A stretch of 64,000 nt of DNA from Actinoplanes sp. NBC_00393 (GTDB lineage Bacteria; Actinomycetota; Actinomycetes; Mycobacteriales; Micromonosporaceae): contig NZ_CP107942.1 in NCBI RefSeq assembly GCF_036053395.1, positions 5,298,501 to 5,362,500 of the forward strand. Reading direction: 5' to 3'. Below the pieces are notes generated by a model. That model was not told the DNA's origin. It made no database searches and saw only the letters and a program-made list of their open reading frames with translations. Every line of letters starts with the position of its first letter. Positions within the stretch are counted from its first letter, which is position 1. The position numbers were made by a program, and so were the translations under genes. Below are positions 40,535 to 49,949 of this stretch, piece by piece.

Positions 40535-41581
40535 GTGGACAGCCAGACTTTCCGAACCGTCCTCGGCCAGTGGCCGAGCGGGGTCTGCGTGGTGACCACG
40601 GCCGGCCCGCGCGGCGCACACGGGATGACCGCCAGTTCATTCTCCTCCGTCAGCCTCGATCCCCCACTGGTCTCGGTGTGCCTCGGCAACCATCTGCCCA
40701 GCCGGGCACTCCTGGGCGAGGCGGGCAAGTTCGCGCTCAGCTTCCTCGGCAAGGACCAGGCGCACATCGGGCGCCGGTTCGCCGGGCAGCAGCCCGGGAT
40801 CACCGACCGGTTCGCCGGGCTCGACTGGATCACCACGCCGAACGGGTGCCCGGTCCTCGCCGACGCCGTGGCCTGGCTGGACTGCCGGGTCGCGCACGCG
40901 TACCCGGGCGGCGACCACACCATCTTCGTCGGCGAGGTCACCGCGGCCGCCACCCCGCGGATCATCTCGCCGCTGCTGTTCCACTCGCGCAACTGGATGC
41001 AGATCGCCGACCCGCTGCCCGCCTCGGTGCAGCTCACCGTGGACGTGCCGGCCGGCGGCCCGCTCGCCGACGAGCTGCGCCGCAGCGGCGCCCGGATCCG
41101 CGACGACGGCCGCTGCTACGAGTTCCTCGCCGACGGTCCCGCCGCGCTGCCCTCACCGGAGCGGATCATCGCGGCCAAGCGGGCCGGGCACACCGTGGTC
41201 GGTTACGTGACCGACGCCTTCGACCCGGACCGTGAGGACGACGTGCTCGCCACCATCAGCGCCCTGCACGCGCTCGGCTGCGACGAGGTCGGCTGCATGG
41301 AGTCGGAGCGCACGCCCGCGTCGCCGCTGCAGGTGCGCCGGGTGCTGCAGGACGCCGTGGTCCGGGTCCGGCCGGCCGTGCTGCGGGTCCGGCTCTCCGG
41401 ACAGAACCGTCTCGCCCTGGTCAACGCGCTCGTCGCGATGAAGAGCGGGGTGACGCACTTCGACGTCGTCGCACCCGGCGCCGGCTCGGCCGGGCTGCCG
41501 CTGGACGACCTGCTCCACCTGTCCCGCCAACTGGAGGTGGCCGGGCCGATCGCCGCCGACCTCGCATTGCTTAGGGAGTGA
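40535..41581 (+). CDS. Flavin reductase fused to an HMGL-like TIM-barrel fragment
   Basis: The 348-residue protein starts with a flavin reductase domain (about 1-155: FRTVLGQWPSGVCVVTT, GMTASSFSSVSLDPPLVSVCL, GDHTIFVGEVTAA). This should supply FMNH2 or FADH2 to a partner monooxygenase. Residues about 225-345 resemble the second half of HMG-CoA lyase/DRE-TIM enzymes (ALHALGCDEVGCMES, RVRLSGQNRLALVNALVAMKSGVTHFD). The first half of such a barrel is missing, so this part is probably not a lyase by itself and may mediate docking. The next gene is an acyl-CoA-dehydrogenase-fold protein, the likely oxygenase partner. Confidence 0.78.
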   Translation: MDSQTFRTVLGQWPSGVCVVTTAGPRGAHGMTASSFSSVSLDPPLVSVCLGNHLPSRALLGEAGKFALSFLGKDQAHIGRRFAGQQPGITDRFAGLDWITTPNGCPVLADAVAWLDCRVAHAYPGGDHTIFVGEVTAAATPRIISPLLFHSRNWMQIADPLPASVQLTVDVPAGGPLADELRRSGARIRDDGRCYEFLADGPAALPSPERIIAAKRAGHTVVGYVTDAFDPDREDDVLATISALHALGCDEVGCMESERTPASPLQVRRVLQDAVVRVRPAVLRVRLSGQNRLALVNALVAMKSGVTHFDVVAPGAGSAGLPLDDLLHLSRQLEVAGPIAADLALLRE

Positions 41582-41585
41582 CACC

Positions 41586-42872
41586 ATGGCCGACAGACTT
41601 ATCGGCGAGAAACTCGTCGACGACATGACCGTCGACGAGAAAGCCCGCGCGGCGCTCGTCGAACAGGTCCTGCCGGCGCTGCGGGCCCGGGCCGAGCAGG
41701 CCGACCGCGACGGCGCCTTCCCGCGCGAGCACATCGACGTGCTGCGCGAGGCCGGTCTGCTCGGGCTGATCGTCCCGGAGGAGTACGGCGGGCTCGGCGG
41801 GACACTGCGGGACCTGGCCGCGGCCACCTACGCGATGGGCAGCGCCTGCCCGTCCACCGCGCTGGCCTTCTTCTTCCACAACACCTCCGCGTCGCGCGGC
41901 CTGCTGCCGCTGGAGGCGATCGAGTCCGGGCTGTTCGCCGACGAGGACGTGCCGGTCGTCAGAGCGTTCGCCGAGAAGGTGCTGCGGCTGATGGCCGGCG
42001 GCACCTGGCTGGCGAACTTCGCGAGCGAGTCGGTGAAGAGCAGCGGCGCGAACATCTCGATCGCCACCACCGCGGTGCCGGCCACCCGTGACGGCGTCGC
42101 GGGCTGGGAGATCACCGGGGAGAAGTCGTTCGGCTGCGCCACCGGGATCGCCGACTACTACCTGGTCACCGCGCGACTCGACGGCTACGACACGGCCGAC
42201 GGGCTGGTCATGTTCCTGGTGCCGCGGGAGGCGCCGGGCGTCTCCGAGCGGCCGTTCTGGGACGGGCTCGGCATGCGCGGCAGCGCGAACCACGGCATCA
42301 AGCTGGACGCGGTGTTCATCCCGCAGGAGGACGCGCTGACCGTGCCGGGCGCGTTCGTGAAGATGCTGCAGTGCAGCCGGGGCAGCTTCGTCGGCAACCA
42401 GCTGGCGATCACCGCGGTCTACGTCGGCGCGGCCCAGGGGGTCTACGACGACACCCTGGAGCGGCTCACCCGCAAGACGTTCGCCGACACGGGCCGGCCG
42501 GTCGCCGAATCACCGATGCATCAGGTGATCATCGGCGACATGACCGAGAGCCTGGAGACGGCATATCTGTGGCTGCGCCGGCAGCTGCTGATCGAGACCT
42601 GCGAGCCGCCGATCGCCACCAAGACCGAGGTGTACGCCCAGTGGCGCATCGCCAAGGGCTCGATCTGCCAGGCGGCGTTCGACGTCGCGCTCGGCGCGTT
42701 CAAGGCGTCCGGCACGTCCGGGGCGACGATGAACGGGGTGGTCGGCCGGGCCCTGCGTGACCTGGCGATGGGCCTGGTCATGACGTTCCCGCCGGAGCGC
42801 GGCCGCTTGGAAGCCGCCTCGGTGATCACCAGCAACAAGGCGAACGCCCTGTTCGCGAGCGTGGCCCAGTGA
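41586..42872 (+). CDS. Acyl-CoA-dehydrogenase-fold flavin monooxygenase or dehydrogenase
   Basis: The 428-residue protein has the three-domain acyl-CoA dehydrogenase fold: VPEEYGGLGGTLRDLAAATYAMGSACPSTALAFFFHN (split about 60-95), a middle beta domain with ITGEKSFGCATGIADYYLV, and a C-terminal four-helix domain. The usual C-terminal catalytic Glu motif is not evident. With a flavin reductase as preceding gene, it fits two-component group D monooxygenases (HpaB/DszC-like) better than a CoA dehydrogenase. The substrate is unknown. Confidence 0.75.
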   Translation: MADRLIGEKLVDDMTVDEKARAALVEQVLPALRARAEQADRDGAFPREHIDVLREAGLLGLIVPEEYGGLGGTLRDLAAATYAMGSACPSTALAFFFHNTSASRGLLPLEAIESGLFADEDVPVVRAFAEKVLRLMAGGTWLANFASESVKSSGANISIATTAVPATRDGVAGWEITGEKSFGCATGIADYYLVTARLDGYDTADGLVMFLVPREAPGVSERPFWDGLGMRGSANHGIKLDAVFIPQEDALTVPGAFVKMLQCSRGSFVGNQLAITAVYVGAAQGVYDDTLERLTRKTFADTGRPVAESPMHQVIIGDMTESLETAYLWLRRQLLIETCEPPIATKTEVYAQWRIAKGSICQAAFDVALGAFKASGTSGATMNGVVGRALRDLAMGLVMTFPPERGRLEAASVITSNKANALFASVAQ

Positions 42873-44332
42873 GTTCGCCCGGCATCGCGGGCGAGCATGG
42901 CGTCAACGATCTCGTCGCCGGCGCCTGGGCCCCCTGCCTCACCCCGGTCGGCCTCGACCTGGAGGACCCGGCCACCGGCGAGGTCACCGGCCCGGCGCTC
43001 GGCTCCTCCCCCGAGCGGGTCGGGGACGCCCTCGCCGCGGCCGACGCGCTCGGCGCCTGGGATGCCCCGGCCGCCGTCCGGGCGGACATCCTGGACGGAG
43101 TGGCCGCCGCCGTCGGCGAGGCGGTCGCCGAGATCGTCCGGCTGGAGGCGGCCGCCACCGGCGTGCCGATCCGGCAGACCACGCCGCTCGGCATGATCCT
43201 GTCCGGCGCGTTCGCGCTGGCCGCCGCCCAGCTCCGCTCCGGCCTGCTGACCTCGACGGCCACCCGTGAGGACGGCCGCGAGGTTCTGGTCGAGCGACTC
43301 CCCTGGGGCCCGGCGGCCTGCCTGGTCCCGTGGAACGCCCCGGCCCCGATGGCCGCCCACAAGGTCGCCAACGCTCTCGCCGCGGGCTGCCCCACGATCC
43401 TCAAGCCCAGCGAGTACGCCCCCTACGGCACCGAACGTCTGGCCGTGGCGATCGACACCGCCCTGCGCGCGGCCGGCGCCCCGCCCGCGCTGTTCCAGCT
43501 GCTGCACGGTGGCGCCGAGGTGGGCGCCCAGATTGTCGCCGACCCGCGGATCCGGGCGGTGAGCTTCACCGGCGGCCTGGCCGGTGGGCGGGCCGTCGCG
43601 GCCGCCTGCGCCTACGACATCAAGCCGGTCCAGCTGGAGCTGGGCGGCAACAACGCGCTGATCGTCCTGCCGGACGCCGACGAGGCGATCGCCGCCCGCG
43701 CCGCCGCCGACCTGCTCACCACGCTGAACGGTCAGTGGTGCCGGGCGCTGGGCCGACTGATCGTGCCGGCCGGGCGGGAGGAGGCGATCACCAGGGCGGT
43801 GCTGGACCGCGTCGAAGGGCTGCGCACCGGCGACCCGGCCGAGGAGACCACCGACTACGGCCCGCTGATCCACTCCGGACACCGGGCGGCCGTGGTGAAG
43901 GCCCGCGACCAGCTCGGCGGGGCGGTGCACGAGGCCACCCTGACCGGGCCCGGCAACACGCTGGCACCGGCGCTGGTCGTCGGCGCCGACCCGGCCGGCA
44001 CCACCGACGAGATCTTCGGGCCGGTCGCCGCCGTGCACGGTTACACCAGCGTCGACGAGGCGGTGGCACTCGCCAACGGCACCCGTTACGGGCTCGAGGG
44101 CTACGTGATCGGCGCCGACGAGCAGGCCGCGCTCGCCGTCGCGAAACGGGTCCGGGCCGGCGAGGTCAAGGTCAACGGCTCGTCGATCATGAGCCTGCAC
44201 CTGTTCACGCCGCGCCCGGCCTGGGGCCTCTCCGGATACTCCGAGGAGGGCACCGCGGAGACATTGTTGTTCTTCACCAACCCGCGCGTCGTAGGCGTCG
44301 AGGGCGGGTTCGCGCTACACACTCCCTCATGA
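42869..44332 (+). CDS. Aldehyde dehydrogenase (first of two)
   Basis: The 487-residue NAD(P)-dependent enzyme shows WNAPAPMAAHKVANALAAGCPTILKPS split around the cofactor loop, catalytic Glu in LELGGNN and catalytic Cys in LNGQWCRAL. It starts at GTG overlapping the previous stop. Sequence divergence from the second aldehyde dehydrogenase of the operon implies a different substrate, not a recent duplication. It probably oxidises an aldehyde made by the upstream monooxygenase. Confidence 0.85.
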   Translation: MSSPGIAGEHGVNDLVAGAWAPCLTPVGLDLEDPATGEVTGPALGSSPERVGDALAAADALGAWDAPAAVRADILDGVAAAVGEAVAEIVRLEAAATGVPIRQTTPLGMILSGAFALAAAQLRSGLLTSTATREDGREVLVERLPWGPAACLVPWNAPAPMAAHKVANALAAGCPTILKPSEYAPYGTERLAVAIDTALRAAGAPPALFQLLHGGAEVGAQIVADPRIRAVSFTGGLAGGRAVAAACAYDIKPVQLELGGNNALIVLPDADEAIAARAAADLLTTLNGQWCRALGRLIVPAGREEAITRAVLDRVEGLRTGDPAEETTDYGPLIHSGHRAAVVKARDQLGGAVHEATLTGPGNTLAPALVVGADPAGTTDEIFGPVAAVHGYTSVDEAVALANGTRYGLEGYVIGADEQAALAVAKRVRAGEVKVNGSSIMSLHLFTPRPAWGLSGYSEEGTAETLLFFTNPRVVGVEGGFALHTPS

Positions 44333-45201
44333 CCGCCACCGCATTGCGAGCATTGCTCGCCTCCGACCAAGTCACGCACGTGCCGGGCGTCTACGACCCG
44401 GTGACCGCCGCGCTCGCGGTGCGGGCCGGCCACCGGGCGGTGCACCTGTCCGGCGCGGCCGTCTCGGCGATCGCGCTGGGCCGCCCCGACCTCGGTTACG
44501 TGCACGGCACACAGATCGCCGACCGGGCGTCCACCCTGGTCCCGGCGCTGGGCGGGGTGCCGCTGCTGGCCGACGCGGACACCGGGTATGGCAATCCGCT
44601 GCACGCGGTCTGGACCGGTCTGGCGTACGCCCGGGCCGGCATCTCCGGGCTGCACCTGGAGGACCAGGTCAACCCGAAGCGCTGCGGGCACCTGGCGGGC
44701 AAGGAGCTGATCGACGCCGAACTGGCGGCCGCCAAGGTCTCCGCACTGGCCGACCATGTGCCGCATCTCGCGCTGATCGCGCGGACCGACGCGTACGCCG
44801 GACACGGTCTGACCGAGACGATCGCGCGCTGCCGGGCGTACGCGGAGGCCGGCGCGGACGCGGTCTTCCCCGAGGGTGTCGACTCCCTCGACGAGCTGGC
44901 CGAGCTACACAAGGAGCTGCCCGGCGTACCGATCGTGATCAACCGCTCGGAGGCCGGCGGCAGCCGTCCCGTGCTCTCCGACGCCGACCTGGCCGCGGTC
45001 GGCGTACGTCTCGTCCTGCATCCGGTCTCGGCGCTGCTCGCCGCCATGCGTGCCGCGTCGCTGGCCTACCGGGCGATCGCCGAGGAGGGCTCGGCGGAGC
45101 CGGTCGACCGGATGCCGTGGGCGGCGTTCACCGCGCTGGTCGGCCAGGAGGAGGCGCTCGACCTCGACGCCCGCTACGTACCGGGGAGATTGCAGACGTG
45201 A
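44329..45201 (+). CDS. Isocitrate lyase/PEP mutase superfamily lyase
   Basis: The 290-residue TIM-barrel protein has the superfamily signature PLLADADTGYGNPLHAVW, LEDQVNPKRCGHLAGKEL with the active-site Cys, and ARTDAYAGHG. The KRCGH form is that of 2-methylisocitrate lyase and related C-C lyases, not PEP mutase. It should cleave a substituted malate or methylisocitrate-like acid into pyruvate/glyoxylate and a dicarboxylate. The ATG overlaps the aldehyde dehydrogenase stop. Confidence 0.83.
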   Translation: MTATALRALLASDQVTHVPGVYDPVTAALAVRAGHRAVHLSGAAVSAIALGRPDLGYVHGTQIADRASTLVPALGGVPLLADADTGYGNPLHAVWTGLAYARAGISGLHLEDQVNPKRCGHLAGKELIDAELAAAKVSALADHVPHLALIARTDAYAGHGLTETIARCRAYAEAGADAVFPEGVDSLDELAELHKELPGVPIVINRSEAGGSRPVLSDADLAAVGVRLVLHPVSALLAAMRAASLAYRAIAEEGSAEPVDRMPWAAFTALVGQEEALDLDARYVPGRLQT

Positions 45202-46352
45202 ACCGCATCCTGGTGGCCGGCGCCGGACCGGTCGGACTCACCGCAGCACTCGCCCTGGCCCGGCGCGGGCATCGCGTGACCGTGCTGGAGGCCGGCGACG
45301 GGCTGGCCGCCGAGTCGCGTGCCTCGACGTTCCATCCGCCCACCCTGGAGATGCTCGACGATCTCGGGGTCGGCGCGGAGCTGCAGGAACGTGGGCTGAT
45401 CTCGCCGGCCTTCGCCTACCGGGACCGGCGTGCGGGCCTGGTCGCGATGCTGGATCTGGCGGTGCTCGCCGGGGACACCCGGTATCCGTACCGGGTGCAG
45501 TGCGAGCAGTCCAAGCTCACGCCGATCCTGCTCGATCACCTGATGCGGCACGACGGCTGCGAGGTCCGGTTCTCCTGGCCGGTAGCGGACGTTATATCCG
45601 ATTTAGATAAGACGACCGCGGTCTGTGCCGACGGGCGAAGGGAATCCGGCGACTGGCTTATCGGGGCGGACGGCGCGCACTCGGCCGTACGGCGGGCCGC
45701 CGGGGTGACGTTCGACGGCATCACCTATCCGGAGCGGTTCCTGGTGGCGTCGGTGGACGAGGAACTGACCGGGTGGCTGGACGACCTGGCCGCGGTGAAC
45801 TACGTCTTCGACCCGGTCGAGTGGTGTGTGCTCCTGCGCACCCCGGACCACTGGCGGGTGCTGCTGCCGACGCCGTCGGACACGCCGGACGCCGACGAGT
45901 ACGCCCGCCTGGACGCCCGGCTGCGCGGCGTGCACGACCCGGGCCGGCCGTGGCGGATCGCGCACGCCAGCATGTACCGGGTCCACCAGCGGGTCGCCAC
46001 CTCGTTCCGGACCGGGCGGGTCCTGCTGGCCGGGGACGCGGCGCACGTCAACAACCCGCTCGGCGGGCTCGGCATGAACTCCGGTATTCACGACGCGGTC
46101 GCGTACGCCGCCGCTCTTGACTCCGGTGACGACGCCGCGGTCTGGACCGCGGCGGCCGATCGCCGCCGCATCGCGCTCGAATACGTGCAGAGCGTCTCCC
46201 ACCAGAACTACGAGCGGCTGCGCGCCACCGACCCGGACGCCCGTGAGGCCCACCTGAACAGCCTGCGCGCGATCGCCGCCGACCCGGCCAAGGCCCGCGC
46301 GTCACTGCTGCGCAGCTCGATGATCGCCTCGCTGCGCCCGGTCCCGGCATGA
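45198..46352 (+). CDS. FAD-dependent aromatic hydroxylase (class A)
   Basis: The 384-residue flavoprotein has FAD motif ILVAGAGPVGLTAALALARRG, ESRASTFHPPTLEMLDDLG, the DG motif IGADGAHSAVRRAAG, and GRVLLAGDAAHVNNPLGGLGMNSGIHDA. The order is that of phenol/aromatic hydroxylases of the MhpA/PheA type. A short AT-richer stretch (45.59-45.61 kb) lies in the middle but does not break the frame. It overlaps genes on both sides, so it belongs to the oxidative operon. Confidence 0.84.
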   Translation: MNRILVAGAGPVGLTAALALARRGHRVTVLEAGDGLAAESRASTFHPPTLEMLDDLGVGAELQERGLISPAFAYRDRRAGLVAMLDLAVLAGDTRYPYRVQCEQSKLTPILLDHLMRHDGCEVRFSWPVADVISDLDKTTAVCADGRRESGDWLIGADGAHSAVRRAAGVTFDGITYPERFLVASVDEELTGWLDDLAAVNYVFDPVEWCVLLRTPDHWRVLLPTPSDTPDADEYARLDARLRGVHDPGRPWRIAHASMYRVHQRVATSFRTGRVLLAGDAAHVNNPLGGLGMNSGIHDAVAYAAALDSGDDAAVWTAAADRRRIALEYVQSVSHQNYERLRATDPDAREAHLNSLRAIAADPAKARASLLRSSMIASLRPVPA

Positions 46353-47809
46353 ACACCCCCTCGGCTGGTTCTCAAGGCTGTTCCCGGGCCCCCGGAACAG
46401 CCCTGTCGACCAGCCGGGAAAATCCTGCGCGGTTCGCGGAGATCGTGGGCACCGTGCCGGAGACAGCGCCGGAGGCGGTCGACGAGGTCGTGCGGTGGGC
46501 GGACGCCGAGCAACGGGCCTGGGCGGCCCGGCCGCTGCCGGAACGGCTCGCCGCGCTGACATGCGCGGCGGACGCCATGGAGAACGCGATCGGCGAGCTG
46601 GGCACGCTGCTGGCGCGCGAGTCCGGCAAGGTGGTGGGTGACTGCCGCGGCGAAATCGGCTTCGCGGTCCGCTTCCTGCGGTGGGTGGTTTCGCATGCAC
46701 CCGCGGCGTACGCCGAAAGCGTGCAGGACGACGACCTGGGCAGACTGGTCGTGCAGCGGAAACCGTACGGGGTGGTCGCCGCGATCACGCCGTGGAACGC
46801 GCCGATCATCCTGACCCTGCTCAAGGTCGGCCCCGCCCTGGCCGCCGGCAACGCCGTCGTGGTGAAGCCGTCGCCGCTCGCCCCGCTCACCGTGGACCGG
46901 GTGCTCGGCCTGTTCGACGCGCCGGTCCGGGTGGTGCACGGCGGTCCGGCGACCGGGGCCGCGCTGGTCGGTCACGAGCTGGTGCGGAAGGTGGCGTTCA
47001 CCGGCGGCGCCGCGGGTGGGCGGGCGGTCGCGGCGCTCGCCGGTGACCGGCTCACCCCGACGGTGCTGGAGCTCGGCGGCAACGATCCGGCGGTGTTCCT
47101 CGACGACGCCCCGTTCGGCGACGACGCCATGGACCGTCTCGTCATGGCGAGCTTCGCGACCAGCGGGCAGGTGTGCATGGCGGCGAAACGGCTCTATGTC
47201 CCGCGTGGGCGGTTGTCGGACTTCGTCGACGCGTACCTCGCTGCCGCAGGCCGGGTCCTGGTCACCGGTGACCCTCTTCAGCCGGGGGTGACCATGGGCC
47301 CGGTGATCTCCGCGGCCGCGCAGCGAGCCGCTGCCCATCTCCGCCGCGGTGCCGGGCACGACCTGGGCCACTTCGACGCGGACCCGGCGACCGGCTACTT
47401 CGTCCGCCCCGCCCTGGTCGTCGACCCCGACCCGGCCGACCCGCTGGTCGTGCAGGAGCAGTTCGCGCCGGTGGTGCCGGTCCTCGGCTACGACGACGAG
47501 GAGTCGGTGCTGGCCGCGGCGAACGCCGGCGAACTCGGCCTGGGCGCCTCGGTGTGGAGCGCCGACGAGGAGCGGGCGTTCGTGTTCGCCCGGCGGTTCG
47601 AGGCCGGCTTCACCTTCGTCAACACGCACAACCGGACCGGCATGAGTCTGCGCGCCCCGTTCGGCGGGGTGAAACGCTCCGGCTGGGGCCGCGAGTACGC
47701 CGGTGAGGGCCTCGCCGAGTACGCCCAGACCTGCGTGATCCACGCCCCGGCCGCGTTCCGCCCGGGCGCGGCGTCGACCGGCAGTCCGTCGGCGTATCCC
47801 ACCGGGTGA
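46349..47809 (+). CDS. Aldehyde dehydrogenase (second of two)
   Basis: The 486-residue enzyme has the folding motif PYGVVAAITPWNAPIILTLLKVGPALAAGNAVVVKPS split over about 135-170, catalytic Glu in LELGGNDPAVF, catalytic Cys in SGQVCMAAKRL and the C-terminal FGGVKRSGWGREYAGEGL. The N-terminal 30 residues are Ser/Gly-rich and may be an extension; the ATG overlaps the previous stop. It ends the oxidative operon. It probably makes a carboxylate for the CoA-dependent enzymes of the divergent operon. Confidence 0.86.
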   Translation: MNTPSAGSQGCSRAPGTALSTSRENPARFAEIVGTVPETAPEAVDEVVRWADAEQRAWAARPLPERLAALTCAADAMENAIGELGTLLARESGKVVGDCRGEIGFAVRFLRWVVSHAPAAYAESVQDDDLGRLVVQRKPYGVVAAITPWNAPIILTLLKVGPALAAGNAVVVKPSPLAPLTVDRVLGLFDAPVRVVHGGPATGAALVGHELVRKVAFTGGAAGGRAVAALAGDRLTPTVLELGGNDPAVFLDDAPFGDDAMDRLVMASFATSGQVCMAAKRLYVPRGRLSDFVDAYLAAAGRVLVTGDPLQPGVTMGPVISAAAQRAAAHLRRGAGHDLGHFDADPATGYFVRPALVVDPDPADPLVVQEQFAPVVPVLGYDDEESVLAAANAGELGLGASVWSADEERAFVFARRFEAGFTFVNTHNRTGMSLRAPFGGVKRSGWGREYAGEGLAEYAQTCVIHAPAAFRPGAASTGSPSAYPTG

Positions 47810-47892
47810 TGTGATCCAGGCCACTCCAGTTCACGTCCGATGACTGCTCCCCGTCTCGTGCATGTCAACCGGCATGGGAGAGGAGCAGGGCG

Positions 47893-49044
47893 ATGCACGA
47901 GATCGTGATTCTGGGCGGTGGCTACACCGGGATGGGCGCGGCGACCACGCTTGCCGGCCTGACCAGGGGCCGCGACGACGTACGGATCACCGTAGTCAAC
48001 GGCAGTGAACGGTTCACCGAGCGGCTCCGGCTGCACCAGACGGCTTCCGGGCAGCGGCTCGCCGACCTGCGCATCCCGGATCTGCTGGCCGGGACCAGCG
48101 CCGGGCTGGTGACCGGTTGGGTGACGCGGGTCGACACCGGGGCGCGGGTGGTCCGGGTGGACGACGAGCGGGAGATCCACTACGACACGCTGGTCTTAGC
48201 GCTCGGCGGCGTCACGGACACCGCCGCTGTTCCGGGGGCGGACGAGAACGCGTACACCCTGGAGAACGCGGAAGCGCTCGCCCGGCGGCTGGACCGTCTG
48301 GGCAGCGGGACCGTGGCGGTCTGCGGCACCGGGCTGACCGGGATCGAGGCCGCCACCGAGATCGCCGAGCAGCACCCGGGCCTGGACGTGCTGCTGATCG
48401 GCCGCAGCGCGCCCGGCTCGGACCTGGGCCGGCGCGCCAAGACCTATCTGGACCGGTCGCTGGCCCGGCTGGGGGTACGCGTGCTCGCCGGCGCCGAGAT
48501 CACCAAGGTGCTGCCGGACGCCGTCGAGACGACCTCCGGCGAGACGATCGCGGCCGACGTGATCCTGTGGACCGGCGGCGTACGCGTCCCGGCGCTGCCC
48601 GCCACGGCCGGCCTCACCGTCGACGACAGGGGCCGGATCGTCACGGACGGCTCGCTGCGCTCGGTATCGCACCCCGACGTCTACGCGGTCGGCGACTCCG
48701 CCGCGATCCGCCAGAAGTACGGCGTCATGCACGGCACCTGCCAGGGCGGCATACCGAGCGCGGTGCACGCGGCCTACTCGATCGCGCGGGAACTCGACGG
48801 GCGGGAGCCGAAGCGGTTCCGGTTCGGGTACGTGCACCTGCCGATCAGCCTGGGCCGGCGGGACGCGGTCATCCAGTTCAGCCGGCCGGACGGCAGCCCC
48901 AAACGGCTGGCGCTCACCGGGCGGGCGGCGGTCTGGTACAAGGAGACGGTGAGTTCCTCGCCGTGGCCGTCGTTCCAGCGCCTCCTCAAGACCCCGGCAG
49001 TGGGCCTGTTCTCGTGGCGGCGGGGCGGCCGGTACACCCGATGA
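47893..49044 (+). CDS. NAD(P)/FAD oxidoreductase paired with an ECF41 sigma factor
   Basis: The 383-residue flavoprotein is of the NDH-2/AIF type: EIVILGGGYTGMGAATTLAGL at the N-terminus, VAVCGTGLTGIEAATEIAEQ for NAD(P)H and PDVYAVGDSAAIR for FAD. It lacks the C-terminal membrane segment of true NDH-2. The ATG follows GGAGAGGAG. Its stop overlaps the sigma factor start. Such oxidoreductases are the usual genomic partners (COE class) of ECF41 sigma factors and are their likely targets. Upstream, TGTGATC-17-CGTC resembles the ECF41 promoter pattern weakly. Confidence 0.83.
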   Translation: MHEIVILGGGYTGMGAATTLAGLTRGRDDVRITVVNGSERFTERLRLHQTASGQRLADLRIPDLLAGTSAGLVTGWVTRVDTGARVVRVDDEREIHYDTLVLALGGVTDTAAVPGADENAYTLENAEALARRLDRLGSGTVAVCGTGLTGIEAATEIAEQHPGLDVLLIGRSAPGSDLGRRAKTYLDRSLARLGVRVLAGAEITKVLPDAVETTSGETIAADVILWTGGVRVPALPATAGLTVDDRGRIVTDGSLRSVSHPDVYAVGDSAAIRQKYGVMHGTCQGGIPSAVHAAYSIARELDGREPKRFRFGYVHLPISLGRRDAVIQFSRPDGSPKRLALTGRAAVWYKETVSSSPWPSFQRLLKTPAVGLFSWRRGGRYTR

Positions 49045-49940
49045 GCAGCCCCTTCGAGGAATACCGCAACCTGCTGTTCTCGGTGGCCTACCGGATCCTC
49101 GGCACGGCCGTGGACGCGGAGGACGCGGTGCAGGACACCTGGGTCAAGTGGTCGGCGGCGGACCGCTCCCAGGTGGCCGAGCCGAAGGCGTACCTGGTGC
49201 GGATCGTGACCAACGTGGCGATGGACCGGCTGCGGTCGGCCCGGGCGCGCCGCGAGACGTACGTCGGGCCGTGGCTGCCCGAACCCATCCTGACCAGCAG
49301 CGACGCCGCCGACGACGTGGCCGTGGCCGAGTCGGTGTCGGCCGGGCTGCTGATGCTGCTGGAGAGCCTCAGCCCGCTCGAGCGTGCGGTGTTCGTGCTG
49401 CGGGAGGCGTTCGGCTTCGGCTACGCGGAGATCGCGGCGGCCGTGGAGCGCTCCGAGGAGACCGTGCGGCAGGCGGCGCACCGGGCGCGCGGGCACGTGC
49501 AGGACCGGCGGCCCCGGTTCGCCGCCACGCCGGCGCGGCACCGGCAGGTCACCGAGCGGTTCTTCGCCGCCGCCGGGGGCGGCGACATCAACACCCTGAT
49601 GGAACTGCTCGCTCCGGATGTCGCGCTCTGGACCGACGGCGGCGGACGGGTACGCCAGGCGCTGCGCCCGGTGATCGGCGCGGAACGGGTGGCGGCTTGG
49701 CTGGCCGGGGTGGGCAGCCGGGCGTACGAGGGGGTCGAGCCGGCCGACATGCGCGTCGAGATCGCCGAGCTGAACGGCGCGGCCGGCCTGGTCTTCCACG
49801 CGGCGGACCGGGTGCTGGCCACGATGACCGTCGAACTCGGCCCGGACGGCCGGATCGTCGCGATCCACAACGTCGCCAACCCGGAGAAGCTGGGCGCGGT
49901 CACCACCGGAACCGTGCACACCCTCCCGACCCCCGGCTGA
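49041..49940 (+). CDS. ECF41-type (SigJ-like) RNA polymerase sigma factor
   Basis: The 299-residue protein has sigma region 2 (EEYRNLLFSVAYRILGTAVDAEDAVQDTWVKW split about 6-36), region 4 (LSPLERAVFVLREAFGFGYAEIAAAVERSEETVRQ) and a C-terminal SnoaL-like domain (about 175-295, FFAAAGGGDINTLMELLAPDVALWTDGGG). In this class the C-terminal domain replaces a separate anti-sigma factor. It is translationally coupled to the oxidoreductase. The link to the surrounding catabolic genes is uncertain. Confidence 0.9.
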   Translation: MSSPFEEYRNLLFSVAYRILGTAVDAEDAVQDTWVKWSAADRSQVAEPKAYLVRIVTNVAMDRLRSARARRETYVGPWLPEPILTSSDAADDVAVAESVSAGLLMLLESLSPLERAVFVLREAFGFGYAEIAAAVERSEETVRQAAHRARGHVQDRRPRFAATPARHRQVTERFFAAAGGGDINTLMELLAPDVALWTDGGGRVRQALRPVIGAERVAAWLAGVGSRAYEGVEPADMRVEIAELNGAAGLVFHAADRVLATMTVELGPDGRIVAIHNVANPEKLGAVTTGTVHTLPTPG

Positions 49941-49949
49941 CCGTACCGA

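Noticed and set aside
45588..45612. AT-rich patch in the FAD hydroxylase gene as an insertion scar
   Set aside because: The frame and flavoprotein motifs continue normally on both sides, and no target-site duplication is seen.
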